The position numbers were made by a program, and so were the translations under genes. The notes under the pieces are model-generated. The model saw nothing but the letters and a program-made list of their open reading frames with translations, searched no databases and was not told the origin of the DNA. Below, piece by piece: positions 9,858 to 19,198 of a stretch of 64,000 nt of DNA; positions within the stretch are counted from its first letter, which is position 1, and every line of letters starts with the position of its first letter. Source of the DNA: Burkholderia sp. D-99 (GTDB lineage: Bacteria; Pseudomonadota; Gammaproteobacteria; Burkholderiales; Burkholderiaceae); assembly GCF_011605345.1 (NCBI RefSeq), contig NZ_JAAOXM010000018.1:1-64000 (forward strand), in the 5' to 3' direction.

Positions 9858-10622
9858 ATGACCGAATCGTCGCTCGCCGGGCACGCACCGGCCGGGGCTG
9901 CAACGAACAACGCCCCGATCCGCTTCGCCGCGCCGCGCATCGACGCGGCGCTGATCGATCTCGACGGCACGATGGTCGACACGGCCGACGATTTCACGGC
10001 CGGCCTGAACGGGATGCTTGCTCAGCTCGACGCGCCGGCCACGTCGCGCGCCGAGGTGATCGGCTACATCGGCAAGGGCTCCGAACACCTGATCCAGAGC
10101 GTGCTGAAGCCGCGCTTCACGGTCGACGAAGCGCATGCACGCTTCGACGATGCGGTGGCGATCTACCAGACCGAATACGCGAAGATCAACGGCCGCAACA
10201 CGCGCCTCTATCCGGACGTGGCGGCCGGTCTCGACGCGCTGCGCGCGGCCGGCATCCGGCTTGCGTGCGTGACGAACAAGCCGCATCGCTTCGCGGTCGA
10301 ACTGCTCGAGCAATACGGGTTGGCCGATCGCTTCGGCATCGTGCTCGGCGGCGACAGCGTCGCGCGCAAGAAACCCGATCCGCTGCCGATGCTGACGGCC
10401 TGCAACGCGCTCGGCGTCGCACCGGACGCAGCGGTCGCGATCGGCGACTCGGAAAACGATGCGCTGGCAGGCCGCGCGGCCGGGATGGCGACGCTGACAG
10501 TGCCGTACGGCTACAACCACGGCAAAGCTATACAAACGATAAATTCGGATGGTATAGTCGATTCGTTGCTGGTCGCAGCTCGCGCAATCACCGCGCACAA
10601 CACCGGCCGGCCAACCCTCTGA
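9858..10622 (+). CDS. gph: Phosphoglycolate phosphatase
   Basis: A 254-residue HAD phosphatase. Motif I is DLDGTMVDT, motif II lies around CVTNK, motif III is the KKPDP region and motif IV is IGDSENDALAGR. It removes 2-phosphoglycolate. The last 30 codons cross an AT-rich patch (about 10525-10570) that looks like an embedded promoter for the trp leader immediately downstream. Confidence 0.93.
   Translation: MTESSLAGHAPAGAATNNAPIRFAAPRIDAALIDLDGTMVDTADDFTAGLNGMLAQLDAPATSRAEVIGYIGKGSEHLIQSVLKPRFTVDEAHARFDDAVAIYQTEYAKINGRNTRLYPDVAAGLDALRAAGIRLACVTNKPHRFAVELLEQYGLADRFGIVLGGDSVARKKPDPLPMLTACNALGVAPDAAVAIGDSENDALAGRAAGMATLTVPYGYNHGKAIQTINSDGIVDSLLVAARAITAHNTGRPTL
10529..10558 (+). promoter_or_regulatory. 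Candidate trp operon promoter inside the 3' end of gph
   Basis: TATACA (10529-10534), an 18-bp spacer and TATAGT (10553-10558) fall in the only AT-rich patch of gph. That is about 80 bp before the leader-peptide start. The -35 match is moderate, so this is an inference from base composition and position. Confidence 0.4.
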
Positions 10623-10639
10623 TTATTTCTTCCATCTGC

Positions 10640-10714
10640 ATGTTTCTGAATAAAAAACGGAGTCTGAGCAGCATCGACCGGGGAGCCTGGCCCTGGCGTC
10701 GCTGGTCGCGCTAA
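10640..10714 (+). CDS. trpL: trp operon leader peptide
   Basis: A 24-codon open frame encoding a peptide whose C-terminal part is AWPWRRWSR, with three Trp codons among seven. It lies directly upstream of a hairpin-plus-T-run and then trpE. This is the classical attenuation layout: scarce charged tRNA-Trp stalls the ribosome on the Trp codons and prevents formation of the terminator. It is too short for routine gene calling. Confidence 0.85.
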   Translation: MFLNKKRSLSSIDRGAWPWRRWSR

Positions 10715-10730
10715 CCTCTTCGATGAGGTA

Positions 10731-10760
10731 CGCTGAAGCACGTCTTCAGCGCCGTTTTTT
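10731..10760 (+). terminator. trp attenuator terminator
   Basis: CGCTGAAG (10731-10738) pairs with CTTCAGCG (10744-10751) over a 5-nt loop, followed after three bases by six T. It starts 17 nt after the leader-peptide stop. An upstream alternative pairing is plausible: CTCTTCGATGAG around 10717-10728 forms a small hairpin. The rest of 10761-10979 is GC-rich leader with no gene that I can support. Confidence 0.8.
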
Positions 10761-10979
10761 ATCTCGCTGCGCATCCGCGCGCCGATCGTCGCACCACCTC
10801 GAGTTCCACCGTGTCCGAACGCTTGCGTTCAGGATCGGCCGCAGGCTCGCGACGTTCACGCCCGGAGTGCCGGCCGGCAACAGGCACTTCTCGATCGACC
10901 GCCCTTTCGCCGACGGCAACCCGCGCAGCGTCAAGTGATCCCTGGCGCACGCGCCGCTCGTCCCGAACAGGACCGGAAC

Positions 10980-12473
10980 ATGACCGAACTCGAATTCCAA
11001 TCGCTCGCGAACGAAGGCTACAACCGCATCCCGCTGATCGCGGAAGCCCTCGCCGATCTCGAAACGCCGCTGTCCCTCTACCTGAAGCTGGCCCAGCCCG
11101 AACGCGCGGGCGCCAACTCGTTCCTGCTCGAATCGGTGGTCGGCGGCGAACGTTTCGGCCGCTATTCGTTCATCGGCCTGCCTGCCCGCACGCTCGTGCG
11201 TACCCGCAACGGCGTGTCGGAAGTCGTGCGCGACGGCCAGGTCGTCGAGACGCACGACGGCGACCCGTTCCAGTTCATCGAATCGTTCCAGGCGCGCTTC
11301 AAGGTCGCGCAGCGCCCGGGCCTGCCGCGCTTCTGCGGCGGTCTCGCCGGCTACTTCGGCTACGACGCGGTGCGCTACATCGAGAAGAAGCTCGCGAACA
11401 CCGCGCCGCACGACGATCTCGGCCTGCCCGACATCCAGTTGCTGCTGACCGAGGAAGTCGCGGTCATCGACAACCTCGCCGGCAAGCTGTACCTGATCAT
11501 CTACGCGGACCCGAGCCAGGCCGAAGCCTACACGAAGGCGAAACAGCGCCTGCGCGAACTGAAGCAGCGCCTGCGCACGACCGTGCAGCCGCCCGTCACG
11601 TCGGCGAGCGTGCGTACCGAAACGTTCCGCGAGTTCAAGAAGGACGACTATCTGGCCGCCGTGCGCCAGGCGAAGGAATACATCGCGGCCGGCGAGCTGA
11701 TGCAGATCCAGGTCGGCCAGCGGCTGACGAAACCGTACCGCGACAATCCGCTGTCGCTGTATCGCGCGCTGCGTTCGCTGAACCCGTCGCCGTACATGTA
11801 TTACTACAACTTCGGCGATTTCCACGTGGTCGGCGCGTCGCCGGAAATCCTCGTGCGCCAGGAAAAGCGCGGCGAAGACCAGATCGTCACGATCCGTCCG
11901 CTCGCCGGCACGCGCCCGCGCGGCAACACGCCCGAGCGCGACGCGGAACTCGCGACCGAGCTGCTCAACGATCCGAAGGAGATCGCCGAGCACGTGATGC
12001 TGATCGACCTCGCGCGCAACGACGTGGGCCGCATCGCGGAGATCGGCTCGGTGCAGGTGACCGACAAGATGGTCATCGAGAAATACTCGCACGTGCAGCA
12101 CATCGTCAGCTCGGTCGAAGGCAAGCTGAAGCCCGGCATGACGAACTACGACGTGCTGCGCGCGACGTTCCCGGCCGGCACGCTGTCCGGCGCGCCGAAG
12201 GTACGTGCGATGGAACTGATCGACGAGCTCGAGCCGGTCAAGCGCGGGCTGTACGGCGGCGCCGTCGGCTACCTGTCGTTCTCGGGCGAGATGGATCTCG
12301 CGATCGCGATCCGTACCGGCCTGATCCACAACGGCAACCTGTATGTGCAAGCGGCGGCCGGCGTCGTCGCGGATTCGGTGCCCGAATCCGAATGGCAAGA
12401 GACCGAGAACAAGGCGCGCGCGGTGCTGCGTGCGGCCGAACAGGTCCAGGACGGCCTCGATAGCGACTTCTGA
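10980..12473 (+). CDS. trpE: Anthranilate synthase component I
   Basis: A 497-residue chorismate-utilising enzyme. The tryptophan-feedback region (LLES near residue 40) is present. The C-terminal catalytic domain includes PSPYMYYYNFGDFHVVGASPE, IRPLAGTRPRG, DLARNDVGR and the signature GTLSGAPKVRAMELID. It makes anthranilate from chorismate with the TrpG amidotransferase encoded 13 nt downstream. The ATG at 10980 gives the conserved N-terminus; the frame is open further upstream through non-conserved leader. Confidence 0.96.
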   Translation: MTELEFQSLANEGYNRIPLIAEALADLETPLSLYLKLAQPERAGANSFLLESVVGGERFGRYSFIGLPARTLVRTRNGVSEVVRDGQVVETHDGDPFQFIESFQARFKVAQRPGLPRFCGGLAGYFGYDAVRYIEKKLANTAPHDDLGLPDIQLLLTEEVAVIDNLAGKLYLIIYADPSQAEAYTKAKQRLRELKQRLRTTVQPPVTSASVRTETFREFKKDDYLAAVRQAKEYIAAGELMQIQVGQRLTKPYRDNPLSLYRALRSLNPSPYMYYYNFGDFHVVGASPEILVRQEKRGEDQIVTIRPLAGTRPRGNTPERDAELATELLNDPKEIAEHVMLIDLARNDVGRIAEIGSVQVTDKMVIEKYSHVQHIVSSVEGKLKPGMTNYDVLRATFPAGTLSGAPKVRAMELIDELEPVKRGLYGGAVGYLSFSGEMDLAIAIRTGLIHNGNLYVQAAAGVVADSVPESEWQETENKARAVLRAAEQVQDGLDSDF

Positions 12474-12486
12474 CCGGAGACTGACC

Positions 12487-13077
12487 ATGCTGCTCATGAT
12501 CGACAACTACGACTCGTTTACCTACAACCTGGTCCAGTACTTCGGTGAACTCGGCGAGGACGTGCGCACCTACCGCAACGACGAAATCACGCTCGACGAG
12601 ATCGCGCAACTGAATCCCGACGCGATCTGCCTGTCGCCCGGCCCGAGCAACCCGCAGCACGCGGGCATCACGCTCGACGTGCTGCGCGAATTCACGGGCA
12701 AGAAGCCGATCCTCGGCGTCTGCCTCGGCCATCAGGCGATCGGCGAGGCATTCGGCGGCCGCGTCGTGCGCGCGAAGACCATCATGCACGGCAAGGTGAG
12801 CAAGATCGAAACCGACTGCCGCGGCGTGTTCGCCGACCTGCCGAAGCACTTCGAAGTCACGCGCTATCACTCGCTCGCGATCGAGCGCGAATCGCTGCCC
12901 GATTGCCTCGAGGTGTCCGCCTGGACCGACGACGGCGAAATCATGGGCGTGCGCCACAAGACGCTGCCGATCGAAGGCGTGCAGTTCCACCCGGAATCGA
13001 TCCTGTCCGAGCATGGGCATGCGCTGCTCGAGAATTTCCTGAAACAGGCACGCGCCGCAACCGCGCAAGCCGCCTGA
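12487..13077 (+). CDS. trpG: Anthranilate synthase component II (glutamine amidotransferase)
   Basis: A 196-residue class I glutamine amidotransferase. The nucleophile is in GVCLGHQAIGEAFGG and the His-Glu pair in GVQFHPESIL. It starts MLLMIDNYDSFTYNL, standard for TrpG/PabA. It lies between trpE and trpD with short gaps, so it is expected to supply ammonia to TrpE; it may also serve PabB. Confidence 0.96.
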   Translation: MLLMIDNYDSFTYNLVQYFGELGEDVRTYRNDEITLDEIAQLNPDAICLSPGPSNPQHAGITLDVLREFTGKKPILGVCLGHQAIGEAFGGRVVRAKTIMHGKVSKIETDCRGVFADLPKHFEVTRYHSLAIERESLPDCLEVSAWTDDGEIMGVRHKTLPIEGVQFHPESILSEHGHALLENFLKQARAATAQAA

Positions 13078-13090
13078 CGGGAGCCTCACG

Positions 13091-14122
13091 ATGACGATTA
13101 CCCCGCAGGAAGCGCTGCAGCGCACGATCGAACACCGCGAGATCTTCCACGACGAGATGCTGCACCTGATGCGGCTCATCATGCGCGGCGACATGTCGCC
13201 CGTGATGGCGGCCGCGATCATCACCGGGCTGCGCGTGAAGAAGGAGACGATCGGCGAGATCGCCGCCGCCGCGACCGTGATGCGCGAATTCGCCAACCAC
13301 GTCGAAGTGCAGGACAACTCGAACTTCGTCGATATCGTCGGCACCGGCGGCGACGGCTCACACACGTTCAACATCTCGACCGCATCGATGTTCGTCACGG
13401 CCGCGGCCGGCGCGAAAGTCGCGAAGCATGGCAACCGCGGCGTATCGAGCAAGTCCGGCAGCGCCGACGTGCTCGAGGCGCTCGGCGTGAACATCGACCT
13501 GCAGTCCGACCAGGTGGCCGCGTCGATCGCCGAAACGGGCATGGGCTTCATGTTCGCGCCGAACCATCACCCGGCGATGAAGAACATCGCGGCCGTGCGC
13601 CGCGAGCTCGGTGTGCGCACGATCTTCAACATCCTCGGCCCGCTGACCAATCCGGCCGGCGCGCCGAACCAGTTGATGGGCGTATTCCACCCCGACCTCG
13701 TCGGCATCCAGGTGCGCGTGATGCAGCGTCTCGGCGCGCAGCACGTGCTCGTCGTGTACGGCAAGGACGGGATGGACGAGGTATCGCTCGGCGCGGCGAC
13801 GCTCGTCGGCGAGTTGCGCGACGGCAAGGTGCACGAATACGAGATACATCCGGAAGATTTCGGCCTGCAGATGGTGTCGAACCGCACGCTGAAGGTGGAA
13901 AATGCCGACGAATCGCGCACGATGCTGCTCGGCGCGCTGGACAACCAGCCGGGCGTCGCGCGCGAGATCGTCACGCTGAACGCGGGCACCGCGCTTTACG
14001 CGGCGAACGTCGCCGAATCGATCGCGGACGGCATCCAGCTCGCCCGCGAAGCGATCTCGAGCGGCAAGGCCCGCGCGAAAGTCGATGAACTCGTGCGCTT
14101 CACGCAGCAGTTCAAGCGCTGA
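13091..14122 (+). CDS. trpD: Anthranilate phosphoribosyltransferase
   Basis: A 343-residue protein of normal TrpD length. The PRPP-binding motif is GTGGDGSHTFNIST, followed by KHGNRGVSSKSGSADVLEALG. It transfers phosphoribose to anthranilate. It is third in trpEGDC with only a short spacer to trpC. Confidence 0.96.
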   Translation: MTITPQEALQRTIEHREIFHDEMLHLMRLIMRGDMSPVMAAAIITGLRVKKETIGEIAAAATVMREFANHVEVQDNSNFVDIVGTGGDGSHTFNISTASMFVTAAAGAKVAKHGNRGVSSKSGSADVLEALGVNIDLQSDQVAASIAETGMGFMFAPNHHPAMKNIAAVRRELGVRTIFNILGPLTNPAGAPNQLMGVFHPDLVGIQVRVMQRLGAQHVLVVYGKDGMDEVSLGAATLVGELRDGKVHEYEIHPEDFGLQMVSNRTLKVENADESRTMLLGALDNQPGVAREIVTLNAGTALYAANVAESIADGIQLAREAISSGKARAKVDELVRFTQQFKR

Positions 14123-14151
14123 CTCCCCTTACGAATCAAGCAGGAATCCAC

Positions 14152-14937
14152 ATGAGCGACATTCTCGACCGAATCATCGCCGTCAAGCGCGAAGAAGTCG
14201 CGGCGGCCATGCGCAGCGCGCCGCTCGAGGCACTGAAACTGGAAGCATCCGCGCGCGACCTGCGCGACTTCGTCGGCGCACTGCGCGCGAAGCATACGGC
14301 CGGCCACGCGGCCGTGATTTCCGAAATCAAGAAGGCGAGCCCGTCGAAGGGCGTGCTGCGCGAGCATTTCGTGCCGGCCGACATCGCGCGTTCGTATGCG
14401 GAGCATGGCGCTGCGTGCCTGTCGGTGCTGACCGACGAGCAGTTCTTCCAGGGCAGCGTCCGCTATCTCGAGGAAGCGCGCGCGGCCTGCACGCTGCCGG
14501 TGCTGCGCAAGGACTTCATCGTCGACGCGTACCAGATCATCGAAGCGCGCGCGATGGGCGCGGACGCGATCCTGCTGATCGCCGCCGCGCTCGACACTCC
14601 GCTGATGCAGGATCTCGAAGCGTATGCACACTCGCTCGGCCTCGCAGTGCTGGTCGAAGTACACGACCGCAACGAGATGGAACAGGCGCTGACACTCAAG
14701 ACGCCGCTGCTCGGCATCAACAACCGCAACCTGCGCACGTTCGAGACGTCGATCCAGACCACGCTCGACATGCTCGACATGATTCCGCAAGACCGGATCG
14801 TCGTGACCGAATCGGGCATCCTGTCGCGTATCGACGTCGACACGATGCGCGCGGCGAACGTGAACACGTTCCTCGTCGGCGAAGCATTCATGCGCGCCGA
14901 CCAGCCGGGCGAGGAACTCGCACGGATGTTCTTCTGA
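14152..14937 (+). CDS. trpC: Indole-3-glycerol-phosphate synthase
   Basis: A 261-residue TIM barrel. Signature segments are ISEIKKASPSKGVLR, LPVLRKDFIVD, LLGINNRNLRTFE and VTESGIL. It closes the indole ring. Its TGA overlaps the ATG of the next gene by one base (TGATG), indicating translational coupling. Confidence 0.96.
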   Translation: MSDILDRIIAVKREEVAAAMRSAPLEALKLEASARDLRDFVGALRAKHTAGHAAVISEIKKASPSKGVLREHFVPADIARSYAEHGAACLSVLTDEQFFQGSVRYLEEARAACTLPVLRKDFIVDAYQIIEARAMGADAILLIAAALDTPLMQDLEAYAHSLGLAVLVEVHDRNEMEQALTLKTPLLGINNRNLRTFETSIQTTLDMLDMIPQDRIVVTESGILSRIDVDTMRAANVNTFLVGEAFMRADQPGEELARMFF

Positions 14938-15563
14938 TGGCGATCGAAAAGGAAATCAAGCTCGCGCTGCCGGCCGGCCAGGCCGACGCCGCGCGGCACT
15001 TCTTCGAGACGCTGACCGGCGAACCCGGTCACGACATCACGCTCGCGAACGTCTATTACGACACGCCCGATCTCGCGCTCGCCCGCTCGAAGAGCGCGGT
15101 GCGCGTGCGCCGCGCGCCGCAGGGCTGGCTGCAGACGTTCAAGACGGTCGGCAGCGCGGAAGGCGGCCTGCATCGCCGCCACGAATGGGAACTGCCGGTC
15201 GCCGGCGACGCACTCGAGATCGATGCGCTCGTCGCGGCCTGCGACGTACCGGAAGCCGCTGCCGCGCTGAATGACGCGGCCGGCACACTGTCCGCGCTGT
15301 TCCGCACGGATTTTTCGCGTACGCTGTGGCGCATCGCAATCGGCGGCGCAACCGTCGAAGCCGCGGTGGACCTCGGCGAGATCGTCGTCCAGGCGGAACA
15401 CGAAACGCGCCGCGAACCGATCAGCGAAATCGAACTCGAACTGATCGACGGCCCGGAAGCGGCGCTCGCAACGCTCGCCGCCGAACTGCAGCAAGCGCTG
15501 CCGGGCCTCGCTCCCGACAACATCAGCAAGGCGCAGCGCGGCTACCGGCTGCGCGCGCAATAA
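14937..15563 (+). CDS. CYTH domain protein, probable inorganic triphosphatase
   Basis: A 208-residue protein beginning with the ExExK signature (IEKEIKL) of CYTH phosphohydrolases. Alternating acidic and basic strands follow, such as AVRVRR and HEWELP. E. coli YgiF, with an N-terminal CYTH domain plus CHAD, hydrolyses tripolyphosphate. This one has only the CYTH part. It is translationally coupled to trpC by a TGATG overlap, although no biochemical link to tryptophan is known. Confidence 0.85.
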   Translation: MAIEKEIKLALPAGQADAARHFFETLTGEPGHDITLANVYYDTPDLALARSKSAVRVRRAPQGWLQTFKTVGSAEGGLHRRHEWELPVAGDALEIDALVAACDVPEAAAALNDAAGTLSALFRTDFSRTLWRIAIGGATVEAAVDLGEIVVQAEHETRREPISEIELELIDGPEAALATLAAELQQALPGLAPDNISKAQRGYRLRAQ

Positions 15564-15575
15564 CACGCATCACGC

Positions 15576-16499
15576 ATGGCAACCCGCAAGACTTCCCGCG
15601 CGCCGCAACAGGCGTCGCTGTTCGACGATCCCGTGCCGGAAACGGCACCGGCCGATATTCCGGCCGCGGCTTCCGAGCCGCCCGCGGCCGGGCGCAAACC
15701 CGCGAAGAAAACCGCTGCACCGGCTCCGGCACCGGCACCGGCACCGGCACCGGCGGCACCGCAGCCTGTCGCCGCCAACGTTCCGCACCTCGCCGCGCAA
15801 TTCGACGCGCTGCCGACTGTCTGGCGCGACGTGCTGAAACCGTTCACCGACAGCGACGCGTACGCGCCGCTGTGCCGCTTCGTCGACGACGAGCGCGCAG
15901 CCGGCAAGGCGGTCTATCCGACCGACGTGTTCCGCGCGCTGCGCCTGACGAGCCCGGACGACGTAAAAGTCGTGATCCTCGGCCAGGATCCGTATCACGG
16001 CGACGATCGCGGCACGCCGCAGGCGCACGGGCTCGCATTCTCCGTGCCGCCCGCCGTGCGCACGCCGCCCTCGCTGCGCAACATCTTCAAGGAAATCGCC
16101 GCGAACTTCGGTCATGACACGCCGCGCCACGGCTGCCTCGACACCTGGGCGCGTCAGGGCGTTCTGCTGCTCAACACGGTGCTGACGGTCGAGCGCGGTG
16201 CGGCCGCGAGCCATGCGAAGCGCGGCTGGGAGCAGTGCACGGACACGCTGATCCGCGAACTCGCCGGCCGCCATCGCGGGCTCGTCTTCATGCTGTGGGG
16301 CGCACACGCGCAGGCGAAGCGCGCCCTGTTCGACGCAAGCGCGCATTGCGTGCTCGAGGCACCGCATCCGTCGCCACTGTCCGCGCACCGCGGCTTCCTC
16401 GGTTGCCGCCATTTCGCGCTCGCGAACGACTATCTGGTCGATGCAGGCCGCGAACCGATCGACTGGCGCCTGCCGGAAGTGGCAGAAACGCTCGCGTAA
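15576..16499 (+). CDS. ung: Uracil-DNA glycosylase
   Basis: A 307-residue family 1 UDG. The water-activating motif is GQDPYHG and the minor-groove loop is HPSPLSAHRGF. The N-terminus carries about 65 extra residues relative to E. coli Ung, including a low-complexity Ala-Pro repeat encoded by tandem GGCACC units near 15718-15760. The tail resembles a flexible linker. It excises uracil from DNA. Confidence 0.94.
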   Translation: MATRKTSRAPQQASLFDDPVPETAPADIPAAASEPPAAGRKPAKKTAAPAPAPAPAPAPAAPQPVAANVPHLAAQFDALPTVWRDVLKPFTDSDAYAPLCRFVDDERAAGKAVYPTDVFRALRLTSPDDVKVVILGQDPYHGDDRGTPQAHGLAFSVPPAVRTPPSLRNIFKEIAANFGHDTPRHGCLDTWARQGVLLLNTVLTVERGAAASHAKRGWEQCTDTLIRELAGRHRGLVFMLWGAHAQAKRALFDASAHCVLEAPHPSPLSAHRGFLGCRHFALANDYLVDAGREPIDWRLPEVAETLA

Positions 16500-16534
16500 C
16501 CGCGTTCCGCTTCCCGCTTTCGTCCCCACCATGC

Positions 16535-16573
16535 AAAAACGCCGCGCCCCTTTCGGGGACGCGGCGTTTTTTT
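16535..16573. terminator. Bidirectional terminator between ung and azoR
   Basis: CGCCGCG (16540-16546) pairs with CGCGGCG (16560-16566), with an inner CCCC/GGGG extension. A-runs on the left and T-runs on the right allow it to end both converging genes. Confidence 0.85.
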
Positions 16574-16614
16574 CGGGCGATGCAGCAGGTGCGTCGCACC
16601 CGCGTCGACCTTCC

Positions 16615-17211
16615 TTACGCTGCAGCGATCGCTTCGCGTGCGCCGGCCAGCGCGGCGCTCTGCGCATCCGGCCCGAGGTTCAGGCCTTCAGCATGGATGA
16701 AGTTCACGTCGGTCAAGCCGATGAAACCGAGGAACGAGCGCAGGTACGGCGTATGGCTGTCGTTCGGCGTACCCAGGTACTTGCCGCCGCGGGCCGTCAC
16801 CACGTGAACCTTCTTGCCCTTGATCAGGCCTTCCGGACCGTTTTCGGTGTAGCGGAACGTGACGCCTGCGCGGGCGATCCAGTCGAAATACGTCTTCAGT
16901 TGCGACGAGACGCCGAAGTTGTACATCGGTGCGCCGATCACGATGATGTCGGCGGCTTGCAGTTCAGCGACCAGTGCATCGCTCTTCGCGACGATCGCAT
17001 TCTGTTCCGCGGTGCGGTTGTCGGCCGGCGTGAAGAACGCGCCGAGCACCGATTCGTCGAGGTGCGGCAGCGCATCGGCCAGCAGGTCGCGAACCACGAC
17101 CTTCGCGCCGGGGTTCGATTGTTGCAGCTTTGCCGTCAGTTCGTTGGCCAGCAGCGTGGATTGCGCACCTTGCGAACGCGCCGCGGAATTGATTTGCAGA
17201 ATGGTCGTCAT
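16615..17211 (-). CDS. azoR: FMN-dependent NADH-azoreductase
   Basis: A 198-residue flavodoxin-like quinone/azo reductase of the AzoR family. It is recognised from ILQINSAARSQGAQSTLLA at the N-terminus, GAPMYNFGVSSQLKTYFDW in the FMN/active-site region, and VVTARGG. It reduces quinones and azo dyes, probably in detoxification. It is convergent with ung and monocistronic. The 147 bp before the M61 gene show no further gene. Confidence 0.92.
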   Translation of the reverse strand: MTTILQINSAARSQGAQSTLLANELTAKLQQSNPGAKVVVRDLLADALPHLDESVLGAFFTPADNRTAEQNAIVAKSDALVAELQAADIIVIGAPMYNFGVSSQLKTYFDWIARAGVTFRYTENGPEGLIKGKKVHVVTARGGKYLGTPNDSHTPYLRSFLGFIGLTDVNFIHAEGLNLGPDAQSAALAGAREAIAAA

Positions 17212-17358
17212 GTCAGGCTCCAGTAGGGTTGCGCTTCGGTAGCGCGAGTGACGCCATTGTGCGTGGCCGCATGACTGCGAAAAAGCGGGTTCAAAGCGAC
17301 GGATTGTTGCAACAACAGAACAATCCTCGATCGCGCCCCGATACCCGCCTTCGTACGC

Positions 17359-19158
17359 TCAACCCTTCAGCCAGGCCTCCCGGGCCTTCGATACGGCAGC
17401 CGGCTTCGCGGCCGCCGTCAGCCGGTAGCGCGTGACTTCGGGGCCGTCGAGCTTCAGTTTCGCGGTGCGCAGTTCGTCGCGGCGGAATGCGTGAACCTCG
17501 ACCTTGTCACCTGGCCGGTAGCGCGCGAGCAGCGCGTCGAGGTTGGTGCCCGTGACGCGCAGCCCGTCGACCGCGATCAGCGTGTCGCCCGCCGACAGCC
17601 CCGCGCGATGTGCGGCGCCGCCTTCGTAGACAGCCGCGAACGTACAATCCGCGCCGCCGCGCAGGCGCGCACCGACCGTCGGCTTCGCGGCCGCGCCGCT
17701 CGCGACATCCGGCGTGAGCGTCACGCCGAACGGTGCGAGCAACTCGGCGAGCGGCAGGTCACGCGTGCCGTTCACGGCATCGGCGAACAAACGGCCGAGT
17801 GCGACGCCCGTCGCCTCTTCGATCAGTGCCTCGACTTCGTTTTCCTCGACGCCCGCCTGCTTGCCGCGGTAGAAGTCGCGACCGTAGCGTTGCCACAGCA
17901 GGCGCATCACGTCGTCGAGCGACTTCCTGTTGCGCGTCTGCGCGCGGATCGCAAGATCGAAGGCGAGCGCGACGAGCGAACCCTTCGTGTAGTAGCTGAC
18001 GATCGCGTTGGTCGCGTTCTCGTCCTGGCGGTAGTACTTGATCCACGCGTCGAACGAGCTTTCCGCGACGCTTTGCTTGAGCCGGCCCGTGCCGCGCAGC
18101 ACACCGCCGACCGTGCGGCCGAGCGCCGCGAAATATTCGTCCTGCGACATCAACCCGCTGCGCACCAGCATCAGGTCGTCGTAATACGACGTGAAGCCTT
18201 CGAACAGCCACAGCAGCGACGTGTAGTTCTCGCGCGTCAGGTCGTACGGCACGAACGCCGCCGGCTTGATGCGCTTCACGTTCCAGGTATGGAAGTACTC
18301 GTGGCTGCAGAGACCGAGGTACGTGCGATAGCCTTCCGCCGTTTCGGGCCGCCCCTTCACCGGCAGGTCGGTGCGGTTGCAGATCAGCGCGGTCGACGCG
18401 CGATGCTCGAGGCCGCCGTAGCCGTCGCTGACCGCGAGCGTCATGAACACGTAGCGGTCCATCGGCGCTTTCTTCGACTTCGGCTCGAACAGCGCGATCT
18501 GCGCTTCGCATACACGCTTCAGGTCGGTACGCAGCCGCTCCATGTCGAGCTGCGTCACGCGCCCCGCGATCACGATGTCGTGCGGCACGCCGTGCGCGTC
18601 GAACGTCGCAAGCGCGAATTCGCCGATCGTCACCGGATGGTCGGAGAGCTCGTCGTAGTTCGACGCGCGGTACGCGCCGAACCCGTAGCGCTTCGTACCG
18701 CGCGCCTCGGGCAACGCGGTGCCGACGCGCCACGCGCGGAACGCCGCGCCGGTCGGCTTCACGATGTCGACTTCACACGGCGCGTCCTCGCGGCCGGCGA
18801 CGCTCAGGAACACGGCCGTCGCGTTGAAGAAGCCACCCGAGTCGTCGAGATACGCGGAGCGTACCGACAGGTCCCATGCATACACGTCGTAGCGCAGCGT
18901 CAGCGTGCCGTTCACGGGTGCGGCCTGCCACGTGTGCTTGTCCGTCTTCGCGATCCGTACCTTGCGGCCCGCGTCGTTGAACGCACCGAGCGTCACGATG
19001 TTGCGCGCGAACTCGCGCACGAGGTAGCTGCCCGGAATCCACACCGGCAGCGAGAAGCGCTGGCCTTCGGGGTCGGGATCGGTGACCGTCACCGACACTT
19101 CGAACAGGTGCGCGGCAAGATCTTTCGGGACAATCGAATAGCGGATCGGCTGGGTCAT
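17359..19158 (-). CDS. M61 family glycyl aminopeptidase with C-terminal PDZ domain
   Basis: A 599-residue protein. An N-terminal beta-rich domain is followed by the catalytic zinc site HEYFH at residues 286-290, within SHEYFHTWNVKRIKP typical of M61. A PDZ domain occupies roughly the last 110 residues (AAHRAGLSAGDTLIAVDGLRV). No signal peptide is seen. Family members have Gly-preferring aminopeptidase activity; the physiological substrate is unknown. The DsbC-type gene lies upstream on the same strand with a probable terminator between. Confidence 0.9.
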   Translation of the reverse strand: MTQPIRYSIVPKDLAAHLFEVSVTVTDPDPEGQRFSLPVWIPGSYLVREFARNIVTLGAFNDAGRKVRIAKTDKHTWQAAPVNGTLTLRYDVYAWDLSVRSAYLDDSGGFFNATAVFLSVAGREDAPCEVDIVKPTGAAFRAWRVGTALPEARGTKRYGFGAYRASNYDELSDHPVTIGEFALATFDAHGVPHDIVIAGRVTQLDMERLRTDLKRVCEAQIALFEPKSKKAPMDRYVFMTLAVSDGYGGLEHRASTALICNRTDLPVKGRPETAEGYRTYLGLCSHEYFHTWNVKRIKPAAFVPYDLTRENYTSLLWLFEGFTSYYDDLMLVRSGLMSQDEYFAALGRTVGGVLRGTGRLKQSVAESSFDAWIKYYRQDENATNAIVSYYTKGSLVALAFDLAIRAQTRNRKSLDDVMRLLWQRYGRDFYRGKQAGVEENEVEALIEEATGVALGRLFADAVNGTRDLPLAELLAPFGVTLTPDVASGAAAKPTVGARLRGGADCTFAAVYEGGAAHRAGLSAGDTLIAVDGLRVTGTNLDALLARYRPGDKVEVHAFRRDELRTAKLKLDGPEVTRYRLTAAAKPAAVSKAREAWLKG

Positions 19159-19198
19159 CGTGGCAATCGGTCGGTCGAATACGGCGGCGAAAACGAAG

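Noticed and set aside
10746..12506. 586-codon minus-strand frame opposite trpE
   Set aside because: Shadow of trpE codon usage with low-complexity Arg/Asp composition.
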